DNA of 53,612 nt from Actinomycetes bacterium (GCA_036000965.1 DASYUT010000152.1:1-53612); one strand, 5' to 3'; counted from the stretch's first letter, positions 1 through 11,578 are shown. Program-made: numbers and translations. Notes: generated by a model from the sequence alone, not told the origin.

Positions 1-2409
<2,409 letters not shown>

Positions 2410-2437
2410 GGCCGCCACCTGTCCCACCCCAGGGATA

Positions 2438-2470
2438 GACGAAGCCCCCGGGTTCTCCGGGGGCTTCGTC
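2438..2470 (+). terminator. Rho-independent-type hairpin after clpC
   Basis: A perfect 14-bp inverted repeat (arms 2438-2451 and 2457-2470) with a 5-base loop lies 29 bases after the clpC stop. It has no long T-run, as is common in actinobacteria. It separates clpC from leuS, and its symmetry could also slow transcription from the other side. Confidence 0.85.
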
Positions 2471-2553
2471 GTTCCGCCAGTCGACTGATCTCCGCCCGCA
2501 ACCCGGTGGCCTGGGGTGCCGGGCGCCTGCGATACTCGAGAAGGGACCGAGCG

Positions 2554-5064
2554 ATGGACGACGAAGCAGCCGCCTACGACCCGGTCGAGGTCGAGGAGCG
2601 CTGGCGGGCGCGGTGGCGGGCCGACCGCCTGCTCGAGGTGGACGTCGAGCGGATCGGCCCGGACACCAAGCTGTACAACCTGGTCGAGTTCCCCTACCCC
2701 TCAGCGGAGGGGCTGCACGTCGGGCACGCCTACACCTACACCGGCGCCGACACCTGGGGGCGGTGGCAGCGCATGCAAGGCCGCGCGGTGTTCCAGCCGA
2801 TCGGCTTCGACTCGTTCGGGATCCACACCGAGAACTACGCGCTCAAGGTGGGCGAGCACCCCAGGACGCTGACCGCGAAGACCATCGCCCACTACCGGGA
2901 GCAGCTGGAGCGGCTCGGTGCGGCCTGGGCCTGGGACCACGAGCTGGCCACCAGCGACCCCGCCTACTACCGCTGGACCCAGTGGGTGTTCCTGCGGCTC
3001 CACCGGGCCGGGCTGGCCGTGCGGCGGGAGGCGCCGGTGGTCTGGTGCCCGTCCTGCCTGACCGTGCTCGCCCACGAGCAGCTCGAGGGGGACCGCTGCG
3101 AGCGCTGCTCGTCCCGGGTCACGACCCGGGTGACCAGGCAGTGGTTCCTGCGCATCACCGCCTACGCCGACGAGCTGGTCGACGGGCTGGACGAGCTGGA
3201 CTGGCCCGAGCTGGCCAAGCGCCTGCAGCGGGAGTGGATCGGGCGCTCGGAAGGCGTCGAGGTCGACTTCCCGGTTCCCCGGCTGGCCGGCAAGCTGGCC
3301 GCGTTCACGACCCGCGTCGACACCCTGTACGGGGTCACGTTCCTGGTCGTGCCGCCCGAGCACCCGCAGGTGGAGGCGCTGGCCGCCGGCACCCCCCAGG
3401 AGGAGGCGGTGCGCGCGTTCGTGGAGGAGGCCCGCGAGCGGGCGGCGCTGCCTCCCGAGCGGGCGACCGGTCCGCGCTCGAGCAGCCGGCGCGGGGTGTT
3501 CAGCGGCACGGCCGCGCGCCACCCGGCCAGCGGCGCCGAGGTGCCCGTCTGGGTCTCCGACTACGTGGTGGCCGGGTACGGGACCGGCGCGGTCATGGGC
3601 GTGCCCGCCCACGACGAGCGGGACTGGGAGTTCGCCGCCGCGATGGGCCTGCCGGCCGTCCCGGTAGTGGCCGGTCCCGAGGGTAGGGCCGGGGCCGGGT
3701 CTGGGTCCGGGTCCGGGGACGGGTCCGGGCATGGGTCTGGGCCGGAGGGCGGGGGTGGGTCCGGCCCGTACACCGGCGAGGGCGTGCTGGTCGATTCGGG
3801 CCCGTTCTCCGGGATGGCGTCCGGCCCGGCACGCGCGGCGATCGCCGGGTGGCTGGAAGAGCGGGGCCTGGGCCGCCGGGCGACCAGGTACCGGCTGCAC
3901 GACTGGCTGATCTCGCGCCAGCGCTACTGGGGGCCGCCGATCCCGGTCGTCTACTGTGGCGCCTGCGGCACCGTGCCCGTGCCAGAGGACGAGCTGCCCG
4001 TGCTGCTGCCCGACGTCCAGGAGTTCCGGCCGACCGGGACCGGGGAGTCGCCCCTGGCCGCGGTGCGGTCGTTCGTGGAGACGACCTGCCCGGCCTGCTC
4101 CGGGCCGGCCCGGCGCGAGACCGACGTGTCCGACACGTTCCTGGACTCCGCCTGGTACTTCCTGCGCTACCCGTCCAGCGACATCCACGACCGGGCGTGG
4201 AGCGAGGAGCGGACATCGAGGCTGCTGCCGGTCGACATGTACGCGGGCGGGCAGGAGCACGTCATGCGCCACCACCTGTACGCCCGCTTCGTGACCCGTG
4301 CCCTGCACGACCTCGGCCTGGTCCCGTTCGCCGAGCCGTTCCCCCGGCTGCGCCTGCACGGCCTGCTGCGCAAGGACGGCGCCAAGATGAGCAAGAGCCG
4401 CGGCAACGTGGTCGACCCCGACGCCTACGTGCGCCGGGTCGGTGCCGACAACCTCCGCATGTACCTGCAGTTCTGCGGACCGTGGGAGGAGGGCGGCGAC
4501 TTCTCCGACGAGGGCATGGCCGGGATCGAGCGGTTCTCGGCCCGGGTGTGGCGCCTGGTGGTCGACCCGTGGACGCCGGGTCCGGGCGGGGTGGATCTCC
4601 GGCCCCTGGACCGGGCGGTGGCAGCGGTCGGCAGCGACCTCGAGCGCCTGAAGTTCAACACCGCCCTGGCCGCGCTGATGGAGCTGGTGCGCTGGGCCCG
4701 GCGGCAGCGCGCGGCCATGTCCGGCCCGGAGTGGAACCGCACCACCCGCACCGTGGTGCTGCTGCTGGCGCCGTTCGCCCCGCATCTGGCCGAGGAGCTG
4801 TGGTCGCGGATCGGCGGGGCGTACTCGGTCCACCAGCAGGCGTGGCCCGCCTACGACCAGGCCGCGCTCGCCGAGGAGGAGATCACGCTGGTGGTGCAGG
4901 TGAACGGCAGACGCAGGGACGCCGTGCCGGCGCCCGCCGGCACGACCAGGGAGCGGGCGCTCCAGCTCGCCCTGGCCAGCGAGAAGGTCCGCCGCCACCT
5001 GGAAGGACGGCCTCTCCGGGACGCCGTGTTCGTCCCCGACCGCCTGGTCAACCTGGTGGTGTGA
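2554..5064 (+). CDS. leuS: Leucyl-tRNA synthetase with Gly/Ser-rich insertion
   Basis: Class I synthetase that charges tRNA-Leu. The HIGH-type motif is PYPSAEGLHVGHA and the KMSKS motif is GAKMSKSRGN. The CP1 editing domain carries the LeuRS signature YGTGAVMGVPAHDERD. Two Cys-x2-Cys pairs (CPSC, CERC) form a zinc-binding insert. The ATG at 2554 was chosen because an AAGGGA box lies just upstream and the product then starts MDDEAAAYDP, close to usual LeuRS N-termini; length is 836 residues. Unusual: bases about 3682-3770 encode a low-complexity Gly/Ser-rich stretch built from repeated hexamers, just after the editing-domain signature. No T-box-like leader was seen. Confidence 0.96.
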   Translation: MDDEAAAYDPVEVEERWRARWRADRLLEVDVERIGPDTKLYNLVEFPYPSAEGLHVGHAYTYTGADTWGRWQRMQGRAVFQPIGFDSFGIHTENYALKVGEHPRTLTAKTIAHYREQLERLGAAWAWDHELATSDPAYYRWTQWVFLRLHRAGLAVRREAPVVWCPSCLTVLAHEQLEGDRCERCSSRVTTRVTRQWFLRITAYADELVDGLDELDWPELAKRLQREWIGRSEGVEVDFPVPRLAGKLAAFTTRVDTLYGVTFLVVPPEHPQVEALAAGTPQEEAVRAFVEEARERAALPPERATGPRSSSRRGVFSGTAARHPASGAEVPVWVSDYVVAGYGTGAVMGVPAHDERDWEFAAAMGLPAVPVVAGPEGRAGAGSGSGSGDGSGHGSGPEGGGGSGPYTGEGVLVDSGPFSGMASGPARAAIAGWLEERGLGRRATRYRLHDWLISRQRYWGPPIPVVYCGACGTVPVPEDELPVLLPDVQEFRPTGTGESPLAAVRSFVETTCPACSGPARRETDVSDTFLDSAWYFLRYPSSDIHDRAWSEERTSRLLPVDMYAGGQEHVMRHHLYARFVTRALHDLGLVPFAEPFPRLRLHGLLRKDGAKMSKSRGNVVDPDAYVRRVGADNLRMYLQFCGPWEEGGDFSDEGMAGIERFSARVWRLVVDPWTPGPGGVDLRPLDRAVAAVGSDLERLKFNTALAALMELVRWARRQRAAMSGPEWNRTTRTVVLLLAPFAPHLAEELWSRIGGAYSVHQQAWPAYDQAALAEEEITLVVQVNGRRRDAVPAPAGTTRERALQLALASEKVRRHLEGRPLRDAVFVPDRLVNLVV

Positions 5065-5107
5065 GACCGCGGCCCCTCGCGGGGAGTCCGGGCCCTACCA
5101 TAGAGCC

Positions 5108-6010
5108 ATGCCATCGACCCCGCCGCCGGTCGACGCCGGGCTGCTGGACGCCGTCCGGGCCGCCGTGCTCGACTGGTTCGCCGCGGCCCGGCGCGACCTG
5201 CCCTGGCGCGGCACCCGCGACCCCTACCGCGTCCTGGTCGCCGAGGTGCTCGCCCAGCAGACGCAGGCGGCCCGGGCCGCGGCCGCCTACCCGCTCTTCC
5301 TCGAGCGCTTCCCAAGCGTTGCCCATCTAGCCGTCGCCAGCCCGGCCGAGGTGCTCCGGGCCTGGCAGGGACTCGGCTACAACCGGCGAGCGCTCGCGCT
5401 GCGGGCCACTGCCCAGGCGGTCGTGGCCCGCGGCGGCTGGCCCGGGACCGTAGCCGGGCTGGCCGAGCTGCCCGGGGTCGGCTCGTACACGGCGCGGGCC
5501 GTGGCTTGCTTCGCCTTCGGCCAGGACGTCGCCCCGGTGGACACCAACGTGGCCCGGGTCCTGGTCCGCTCGCTGGCCGGGGCGGACCCGTCCAGCCTCG
5601 GCCCGGCCGCCCGCCAGGACCTGGCCGATGCCGCCCTTCCCGCCGGCCGGGCCTGGGAGTGGGCCTCGGCCCTGATGGACCTTGGGGCGGCCCACTGCCG
5701 CCCCCGGCCGCGCTGCGAGGGCTGCCCGATCGCCGTGCGCTGCCGGTGGCGGGCGCTCGGCCCGGCCGCGCCGCCGCCCCGTCCACGGGCACAGGCCCCG
5801 TTCGCCGCGTCGGACCGGCGCTGGCGCGGCGCGGTCGTGCGCGCCCTGGCCGCCGAGCCGGCCGGGCTGGACCCCGCCGCCCTGGCCACCGCCGTCGGAG
5901 CGGACACAGCCGAGCGCCCGCCGGGCTGGTTCCCGGACCTGCTCGAACGCCTGCACACCGAGGGGATGATCGCCCGCGACCCCGACGGCCGTCTCCGCCT
6001 CCCCGGCTGA
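5108..6010 (+). CDS. mutY: A/G-specific adenine DNA glycosylase MutY
   Basis: Base-excision enzyme that removes adenine opposite 8-oxoguanine. The HhH-GPD fold is clear: catalytic Glu in AEVLAQQTQA, helix-hairpin-helix LPGVGSYTARAV and catalytic Asp in VDTNVARVL. Four cysteines follow for a [4Fe-4S] cluster, CRPRPRCEGCPIAVRC, with spacing C-x5-C-x2-C-x5-C; the canonical first gap is x6, so one residue is missing. At 300 residues it is short and lacks an obvious C-terminal NUDIX-like 8-oxoG recognition domain. The last ~70 residues look like a small winged-helix region instead. It stands alone between leuS and a repeat-bearing gap. Confidence 0.93.
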   Translation: MPSTPPPVDAGLLDAVRAAVLDWFAAARRDLPWRGTRDPYRVLVAEVLAQQTQAARAAAAYPLFLERFPSVAHLAVASPAEVLRAWQGLGYNRRALALRATAQAVVARGGWPGTVAGLAELPGVGSYTARAVACFAFGQDVAPVDTNVARVLVRSLAGADPSSLGPAARQDLADAALPAGRAWEWASALMDLGAAHCRPRPRCEGCPIAVRCRWRALGPAAPPPRPRAQAPFAASDRRWRGAVVRALAAEPAGLDPAALATAVGADTAERPPGWFPDLLERLHTEGMIARDPDGRLRLPG

Positions 6011-6043
6011 GGCCTGGTTCCTGAAGCGGCGCGGCCGGGCGAC

Positions 6044-6126
6044 GCTCCGCTTGGCCGTGGCGGCCCCGGTGGCTCCGCTTGGCCCGTGGCGGCCCCGGGT
6101 GGCTCCGCTTGGCCGTGGCGGCCCCG
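6044..6126 (+). repeat. Three tandem 28-30 bp repeats in the mutY-MFS gap
   Basis: Copies start at 6044, 6072 and 6102 and share the core GCTCCGCTTGG..GTGGCGGCCCC. They differ mainly by single C or G insertions, which rules out a conserved coding frame. The rest of the 348-base gap (6011-6358) shows no convincing gene, only the upstream region of the MFS gene. Confidence 0.8.
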
Positions 6127-6358
6127 GTCAGGGCGCGCCCGTGGCCTGGCGGCGGGTCCACCGCAAGGACAGGCTGCGACAGCGTGGTCCGAGGTCGCGG
6201 AGTCGTCCTCGGCGCAGCGGGGTCGGTACCTGTGCGGGTGGGGTTGAAGACGTGGTGCGTGGGCCCGACGATGGGCTCGACGCGCCGATCGGCTACCCGA
6301 GGACGGTTCGGTGGCTGGGAGCGCTCCGCCGCCGACCGACACGGAAGGGATGGATGCT

Positions 6359-7909
6359 GTGACCGACCACAGGGACGAAGGGACCCCGGACCCGACCCGG
6401 ACGGTCGAGGAGCAGAACTGGGTCCGGTACGCCTCGCCGGCCGGACGGTGGGTGCTGCTGGCCACCGTGCTCGGCTCGGGCATCGCGTTCCTGGACGGCA
6501 CGGTCGTCAACGTCGCCCTGCCCAGGATCGGCCAGGAGCTGGGCGCCGGCATCTCCACCCTGCAGTGGGTGGTGAACGCCTACACCCTGACGCTGGCCGG
6601 CCTCCTCCTGCTCGGCGGCTCCCTCGGCGACCACTACGGGCGCAGGCGGCTGTTCGTCATCGGGGTGGTCTGGTTCGCGACCGCCTCGCTGCTCTGCGGG
6701 CTGGCGCCGAACGCCGGGGCGCTGGTGGCCGCCCGCGCGCTCCAGGGAGTCGGCGCGGCGCTGCTCACCCCGGGCAGCCTCGCGATCATCGAGGCCAGCT
6801 TCCATCCCGACGACCGGGGCGCGGCGATCGGCGCCTGGTCGGGCCTGGCCGGGGTGACCACGGCGGTCGGACCGTTCCTGGGCGGCTGGCTCGTCGAGGC
6901 GGTGAGCTGGCGGCTGATCTTCTTCATCAACCTGCCCCTGGCCGCCGCGGTGGTCTGGATCGCGCTGCGGCACGTGCCGGAGTCCCGCGACCGGAACCTC
7001 GCCCCCCAGCTCGACTACCTCGGCGCCGCGCTGGCCGCGGTCGGGCTGGCCGGGGTCATCTACGCGCTCACCGACGGGCCGGCCAGAGGCTGGACCTCGC
7101 CGGCCATCCTGGCCGCCGGGCTCGGCGGGGTCGCCGCCCTGGTGCTGTTCATCGAGGTCGAGCGGCGCAGCCCCCACCCCATGCTGCCGCTCGACCTGTT
7201 CCGGTCCCCCCAGTTCACCGGGGCCAACCTCGTCACCTTCGTGGTCTACGGCGCCCTGGGCGGGGCCCTGTTCCTGCTCCCGATCCAGCTCCAGCGCGTG
7301 CTCGGGTACTCCCCGCTCGCCTCGGGCGTGGCCCTCGTCCCGGTCACGGTGCTGATGCTCCTGCTCTCGGCCCGGGCCGGCCGGCTCGCCCAGCGGATCG
7401 GGCCGCGCCTGCCCATGACCGTCGGCCCGCTCGTGGCCGGTGCCGGGCTCGCGCTGCTGGCGCGGGCCGACGTCGGCGCGAGCTATGTGAGCGGCGTCCT
7501 GCCCGGCGTGATCGTGTTCGCGCTCGGCCTGTCGCTGACCGTGGCGCCGCTGACCGCGACGGTGCTCGCCGCGGCCAGCCCTGATCATGCGGGCGTGGCG
7601 AGCGCGGTCAACAACTCCGTGGCCCGGGCGGCGGGGCTGTTCGCGGTGGCGGTGCTGCCCACGGCGGCCGGCATCTCCGGGGCCGGCGCCCTGGACCCGG
7701 CGGGGTTCAGCGCCGGGTTCCGGGCCGCCATGCTGATCGCTGGCGGCGTCTGCGCCGCCGGCGGCCTGCTCGGCTTCGCCACCATCCGCACCGTCCGGCG
7801 TCCCGTCGAGGCGGCCGAGCCGCGCCCCGAGGAGCACGAGCCCTGCATCAGCTGCCCGGTGTCCGTCCCGCCGCCGCGCCGGGTGGCAGCCGGTGCGGGC
7901 CGCTCCTGA
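6359..7909 (+). CDS. DHA2-family (EmrB/QacA) MFS drug exporter
   Basis: Predicted proton-coupled multidrug efflux protein of the inner membrane. It shows the DHA2 14-helix pattern: motif D1-like LDGTVVNVALP in helix 1, motif A GGSLGDHYGRRR between helices 2 and 3, and motif C-like GVTTAVGPFLGG in helix 5. The GTG at 6359 was chosen because a GGAAGGGA box ends 8 bases upstream, giving 516 residues. An ATG at 6350 and a GTG at 6311 are in frame but badly spaced from a ribosome site. The C-terminus is a hydrophilic tail with CISC and Arg-rich residues. There is no adjacent regulator, so the substrate cannot be named. Confidence 0.88.
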   Translation: MTDHRDEGTPDPTRTVEEQNWVRYASPAGRWVLLATVLGSGIAFLDGTVVNVALPRIGQELGAGISTLQWVVNAYTLTLAGLLLLGGSLGDHYGRRRLFVIGVVWFATASLLCGLAPNAGALVAARALQGVGAALLTPGSLAIIEASFHPDDRGAAIGAWSGLAGVTTAVGPFLGGWLVEAVSWRLIFFINLPLAAAVVWIALRHVPESRDRNLAPQLDYLGAALAAVGLAGVIYALTDGPARGWTSPAILAAGLGGVAALVLFIEVERRSPHPMLPLDLFRSPQFTGANLVTFVVYGALGGALFLLPIQLQRVLGYSPLASGVALVPVTVLMLLLSARAGRLAQRIGPRLPMTVGPLVAGAGLALLARADVGASYVSGVLPGVIVFALGLSLTVAPLTATVLAAASPDHAGVASAVNNSVARAAGLFAVAVLPTAAGISGAGALDPAGFSAGFRAAMLIAGGVCAAGGLLGFATIRTVRRPVEAAEPRPEEHEPCISCPVSVPPPRRVAAGAGRS

Positions 7910-7942
7910 GTGCCGGCAGCCCGGCCCTGGTAGACCGTGGGC

Positions 7943-8542
7943 ATGGACGCGACCGGCCCCGAGCCCCCGCTCCGGCGCGGCGCGGCGCGAGCGCTGGCCT
8001 GGCGGCGGTCTGGCGCGGGCAAGCGGGAGTTCGTCCTCCTCGCCGACGGCGCGGTCCTGGCCACGATGTGGACCTCCGGCTACGCAGGCACCAGGGGGGA
8101 GCTGGACGCCGCCGGGCAGCGGTCCGCCCTGCGCGGCCAGCGGTCCGCCCTCCACGGGCAGCGGTTCGCCCTGCGCGGCACCCTCCACGGGCAGCGGTTC
8201 GCCCTGCTGGCGTCCGGCCGCCGGGTGACCGTCACCGACGCCGGTAGCGGGTGGGCCGCCGAGCTGCGGCGCACCTGGACGGGCGCCAGCGGCGTGGTCG
8301 AGCTTCCCGGCGGGGAGCGGCTCACCTGGGCCAGGGCGAGGGGCTGGCGCTCGCGCTACCTCCTCACCGACCAGGCCGGCAACCGGCTCGCCGGCACGAC
8401 CGCGCGGGGCGGGCTGCGCCGCTTCGAGGCCACGGTCCAGGTCGACCCGGCGGCCGCCTCCCGGCCCGACCTGCTGCCGCTGCTCGGCCTGGCCTGGTTC
8501 ACGATGGTGGTGATGCGCAACCAGCCCGTGGTCGCCGCGTAG
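7943..8542 (+). CDS. Hypothetical protein with internal repeats
   Basis: A 199-residue protein (GTG at 7937 is an alternative start) that I do not recognise. Residues about 58-90 carry a repeated GQR(S/F)AL unit encoded by near-identical DNA at 8117-8210, giving four imperfect copies. The C-terminal half reads like beta-strands (VTVTDAGSGWAAEL, GVVELPGGERLTW) ending in a hydrophobic helix, LLPLLGLAWFTMVVM, close to the C-terminus. No ribosome site is visible, so translation may be leaderless. The codon pattern is that of a real actinobacterial gene. Confidence 0.65.
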   Translation: MDATGPEPPLRRGAARALAWRRSGAGKREFVLLADGAVLATMWTSGYAGTRGELDAAGQRSALRGQRSALHGQRFALRGTLHGQRFALLASGRRVTVTDAGSGWAAELRRTWTGASGVVELPGGERLTWARARGWRSRYLLTDQAGNRLAGTTARGGLRRFEATVQVDPAAASRPDLLPLLGLAWFTMVVMRNQPVVAA

Positions 8543-8545
8543 GGG

Positions 8546-8858
8546 TTACCCTGCCGGGCCGTCCACGTCGACGGTGCCGCCGGTGCGCCAGTAGACCTGG
8601 CCGGCCCCCGCTCGAGGAAGCCCTCGTCGATCAGGTAGCGCCGCAGGGTGGCGTAGTCCGCGTTGTAGGCACCGAGGATCTCGTTGACCTCGGTCTCGGG
8701 GTAGTAGCGGCCAGGCTCGAACAGCCTGGCCAGGTGGTCGAGGACGATGCGGCGCTTGGCGTGGCCGGCCGGGATCGAGACCAGGCGGCCGCCACCCGCA
8801 ACCGGTCCTCTTCGGCCAGCAGGCCCAGAATGTCTCTTGGCTCCAATGCGTCGTTCAT
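8546..8858 (-). pseudogene. DUF2087-type winged-helix protein, two frameshifts
   Basis: Reading begins MNDALEPRDILGLLAEEDRL and then leaves frame near 8790. The adjacent frame continues with HAKRRIVLDHLARLFEPGR and YYPETEVNEILGAYNADYAT, the signature of the DUF2087 winged-helix domain often linked to ArsR-like regulators. A second shift near 8605-8609, in a five-C run, is needed to recover QVYWRTGGTVDV and the TAA at 8546. Each shift is repaired by restoring a single base in a GC run, so these are either sequencing errors or a recent pseudogene. The repaired product would be about 100 residues. It is divergent from radA. Confidence 0.7.
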
Positions 8859-8994
8859 GGCGACTCCGCCGGATTCTTGGATCGACGTGCTAGCCTCTTT
8901 TCTATCACCGGGGTATGCGACCCGTACTCACATTGGGGCCACGCGCGGGCTGCGGTCGGAGCGCCAGCGAGCCCGTGGGTGGGAGCCTTCTCAC

Positions 8995-10413
8995 GTGCCG
9001 AAGACCGTTCGTACCACCTATGCCTGCACCGAGTGTGGGACGTCGACCCCGCGCTGGGTCGGTCGCTGCCCCGGCTGCGGCGCCTGGAACACGCTGGTCG
9101 AGGAGGTCGTGGAGCGGGCCGGGCCGCCGCGGGCGTCCGGTCCGGTCGCCGCGGCCGTCGCCATCACCGACGTCGCCCCCCAGGTCGAGGCGCACCGCCC
9201 GACCGGCGTGGGCGAGCTGGACCGGGTGCTCGGCGGTGGCCTGGTCGCCGGCAGCGTCGTGCTGCTCGCGGGCGAGCCCGGCATCGGAAAGTCGACCCTG
9301 ATGCTCGGGGTGCTGGCCGGGCTCGCCGCCGAGGGCCGCGTCCTGTACGTCTGCGCCGAGGAGTCCCGCGAGCAGGTCCGCCTGCGCGCCGAGCGCCTGG
9401 ACGCCCTCCACCCGGACCTGCTCCTGGCCGCCGAGACCGACCTCGGCGCGATCCGCACGCTGATCGACGAGGTGCGCCCGCGGGTGGTGGTGGTGGACTC
9501 GGTCCAGACCGTGGCCGACCCGGAGCTGGCCGGCGCGCCCGGCGGCGTCGGCCAGGTGCGCGAGGTCGCCGCCCAGCTCGTCCGGCTGGCCAAGGAGCGG
9601 GGGATCGCCACCTTCCTGGTCGGCCAGGTCACCAAGGAGGGCGTGGTGGCCGGGCCCAAGACCCTCGAGCACGTCGTCGACGTGGTGCTGAACTTCGAGG
9701 GCGACCAGCACCACGCGCTGCGCCTGGTCCGCTGCACCAAGAACCGCTACGGCCCGGCGTACGAGGTCGGCTGCTTCGAGATGACCGAGGCCGGCCTGGT
9801 GCCCATGGCCGACCCCTCCCGGCTCTTCCTGTCCGCGCGCCAGACCGGGGTGCCCGGGGTGGTCTGCACCGTGAGCCTGGAGGGCCGCCGCCCGCTCGTC
9901 ACGGAGGTCCAGGCCCTGGTGGCGCCCACCGCCGCGCCGATGCCCAGGCGGACCGCGCAGGGGCTCGACCCCGGGCGGCTGGCGATCCTGGTCGCCGTGC
10001 TCGAGCGGCGGGCCCGGGTCGCCCTGGCCGGCCAGGACGTGTTCGCGGCGACCGCTGGCGGGGTGCGCCTGACCGAGCCGGCCGCCGACCTCGCCGTCTG
10101 CCTGGCGCTGGCCTCGGCCGCCCGGGAGTGGCAGGTGCCTGCCGACCTGGTCGCCTTCGGGGAAGTGGGGCTCGGCGGCGAGGTGCGCCAGGTGCCCCAG
10201 CTCCCCCGACGGCTGGCCGAGGCGGCCCGGCTGGGCTTCCGGCGCGCGCTCGTTCCGGCCGGCAGCGAGGCCCGGGCCGACGGCCTCGCGGTCGTGGAGG
10301 TCGACTCGGTGACCCACGCACTCTCCACCTTGCTCGCGTCCGGCCGCGCGCCGGCGCGGCCCGAGCGGCCGCCGGACGGCGCTGCCGTGCCGTCCACGGG
10401 GGGACGTCCATGA
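8995..10413 (+). CDS. radA: DNA repair protein RadA
   Basis: RecA-like ATPase that promotes branch migration during recombination. The N-terminal zinc finger is CTECG...CPGCG, Walker A is GEPGIGKST, the RadA-specific motif is KNRYG, and a Lon-protease-like C-terminal domain follows. The GTG at 8995 places the zinc finger about 10 residues in, as is usual, with GGGAG upstream; length is 472 residues. Its stop overlaps the disA start in an ATGA, so the two are translationally coupled, a common actinobacterial and firmicute pairing. Confidence 0.96.
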   Translation: MPKTVRTTYACTECGTSTPRWVGRCPGCGAWNTLVEEVVERAGPPRASGPVAAAVAITDVAPQVEAHRPTGVGELDRVLGGGLVAGSVVLLAGEPGIGKSTLMLGVLAGLAAEGRVLYVCAEESREQVRLRAERLDALHPDLLLAAETDLGAIRTLIDEVRPRVVVVDSVQTVADPELAGAPGGVGQVREVAAQLVRLAKERGIATFLVGQVTKEGVVAGPKTLEHVVDVVLNFEGDQHHALRLVRCTKNRYGPAYEVGCFEMTEAGLVPMADPSRLFLSARQTGVPGVVCTVSLEGRRPLVTEVQALVAPTAAPMPRRTAQGLDPGRLAILVAVLERRARVALAGQDVFAATAGGVRLTEPAADLAVCLALASAAREWQVPADLVAFGEVGLGGEVRQVPQLPRRLAEAARLGFRRALVPAGSEARADGLAVVEVDSVTHALSTLLASGRAPARPERPPDGAAVPSTGGRP

Positions 10414-11486
10414 CCTCCTCGCAGTTTGACGACCGGCTGATCCAGGCGCTCCAGCAGGTGGCCCCGGGTACCCACCTCCGCGAGGGCCTCGAGCGCATCC
10501 TGCGCGCGGAGAAGGGCGCGCTGGTCGTGCTCGGCGCTCCGCCGCAGGTGCAGGCGCTGTTCACCGGCGGCTTCCGGATCGAGGTCCCGTTCACCGCCCA
10601 GCGACTGTCGGAGCTGGCCAAGATGGACGGCGCCCTCGTGCTCGACACGGCAGCCAGGAACATCCTGTGGGCCAACGTCCACCTGATGCCCGACCCGGCC
10701 ATCCCGACGTCGGAGACCGGCACCAGGCACCGCACCGCCGAGCGGGTGGCCAAGCAGACCGGCGTGCCGGTGGTCACCGTCTCCGAGTCGATGCACATCC
10801 TCACCCTCTACCTGGACGACCTGCGGCACGTGTTCGACAACGTCGCCAACGTGCTCTCGCGCAGCAACCAGACGGTGCAGACCCTCGAGCACTACCGGGC
10901 CCGCTTCGACGAGCTGGCCGGCCACCTCACCGGCCTCGAGCTGGACGGGGCAGCCACCCAGCGCGACGTGCTGGCGGTCCTCGCCCGGGCCGAGATGCTC
11001 TGCCGCATCGCCGAGGAGCTGGAGCGCTACGTCGCCGAGCTGGGCGTGGACGGGCGCCTGCTGCGCCTGCAGCTCGACGAGCTGGCGGCCGGTGTCAACG
11101 AGGCGAAGATGCTGGTGGTGCGCGACTACCTGCCCACGCGGGACAGCCTGGACGTGTCCGGCGTGCTCGCGAAGCTGGCCGGGCTGACCCCGGAGGAGCT
11201 GTCGGACACGGTCGCCCTTGCCAAGGTGGTGAACCTGACCAGGGACCCCGAGGCGCTCGAGGCGGTGCTGGCCCCCCGCGGGTACCGGGCGCTCGCTAAG
11301 GTGCCCGAGCTGCCCGGCTGGGTGATCGACCGGGTGGCCGAGCGCTTCGGCTCCCTCAAGGTGCTGCTGACCGCGAGCCTGGAGGATCTCGAGGAGGTCG
11401 AGGGCATCGACCGCGACCGGGCCAGGCAGGTCCGGGACGGGCTCGGACGCCTCGCCGAGGCGTCGATGGTTGAGTATTACCCCTGA
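10410..11486 (+). CDS. disA: DNA-integrity scanning protein, diadenylate cyclase DisA
   Basis: Makes c-di-AMP from two ATP and scans DNA for lesions. The N-terminal DAC domain has the DGA motif (MDGALVLD) and the RHR motif (TGTRHRTAERV). A helical linker follows, then a C-terminal helix-hairpin-helix region (DLEEVEGIDRDRARQVRDGL). At 358 residues it is full length. It overlaps radA by four bases, so both are likely made together in DNA-damage control. Confidence 0.96.
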   Translation: MTSSQFDDRLIQALQQVAPGTHLREGLERILRAEKGALVVLGAPPQVQALFTGGFRIEVPFTAQRLSELAKMDGALVLDTAARNILWANVHLMPDPAIPTSETGTRHRTAERVAKQTGVPVVTVSESMHILTLYLDDLRHVFDNVANVLSRSNQTVQTLEHYRARFDELAGHLTGLELDGAATQRDVLAVLARAEMLCRIAEELERYVAELGVDGRLLRLQLDELAAGVNEAKMLVVRDYLPTRDSLDVSGVLAKLAGLTPEELSDTVALAKVVNLTRDPEALEAVLAPRGYRALAKVPELPGWVIDRVAERFGSLKVLLTASLEDLEEVEGIDRDRARQVRDGLGRLAEASMVEYYP

Positions 11487-11548
11487 CCACTCTGCGTGGC
11501 GAACCGTTTCTGTCAAGTCGCGATCAGGCCATCTACCTGCGCGTTCAT

Positions 11549-11578
11549 TTGAAGCTGAGGGCGCGAAAGTGCTACGAT
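11549..11578 (+). promoter_or_regulatory. Likely sigma70-type promoter of carD
   Basis: TTGAAG at 11549-11554 and TACGAT at 11573-11578 are separated by 18 bases. They lie 36 bases before the carD ATG, in a locally AT-richer stretch. This is a good match to actinobacterial housekeeping promoters, but it was judged by eye. Confidence 0.55.

Noticed and set aside
2701-4998. Long - strand open frame opposite leuS
   Set aside because: Antisense of a convincing leuS gene; the composition is Arg/Gly/His-rich and no motif is recognisable. High GC makes such frames common.
6044-6126. CRISPR array in the mutY-MFS gap
   Set aside because: Only three contiguous tandem copies with no unique spacers and no cas genes.
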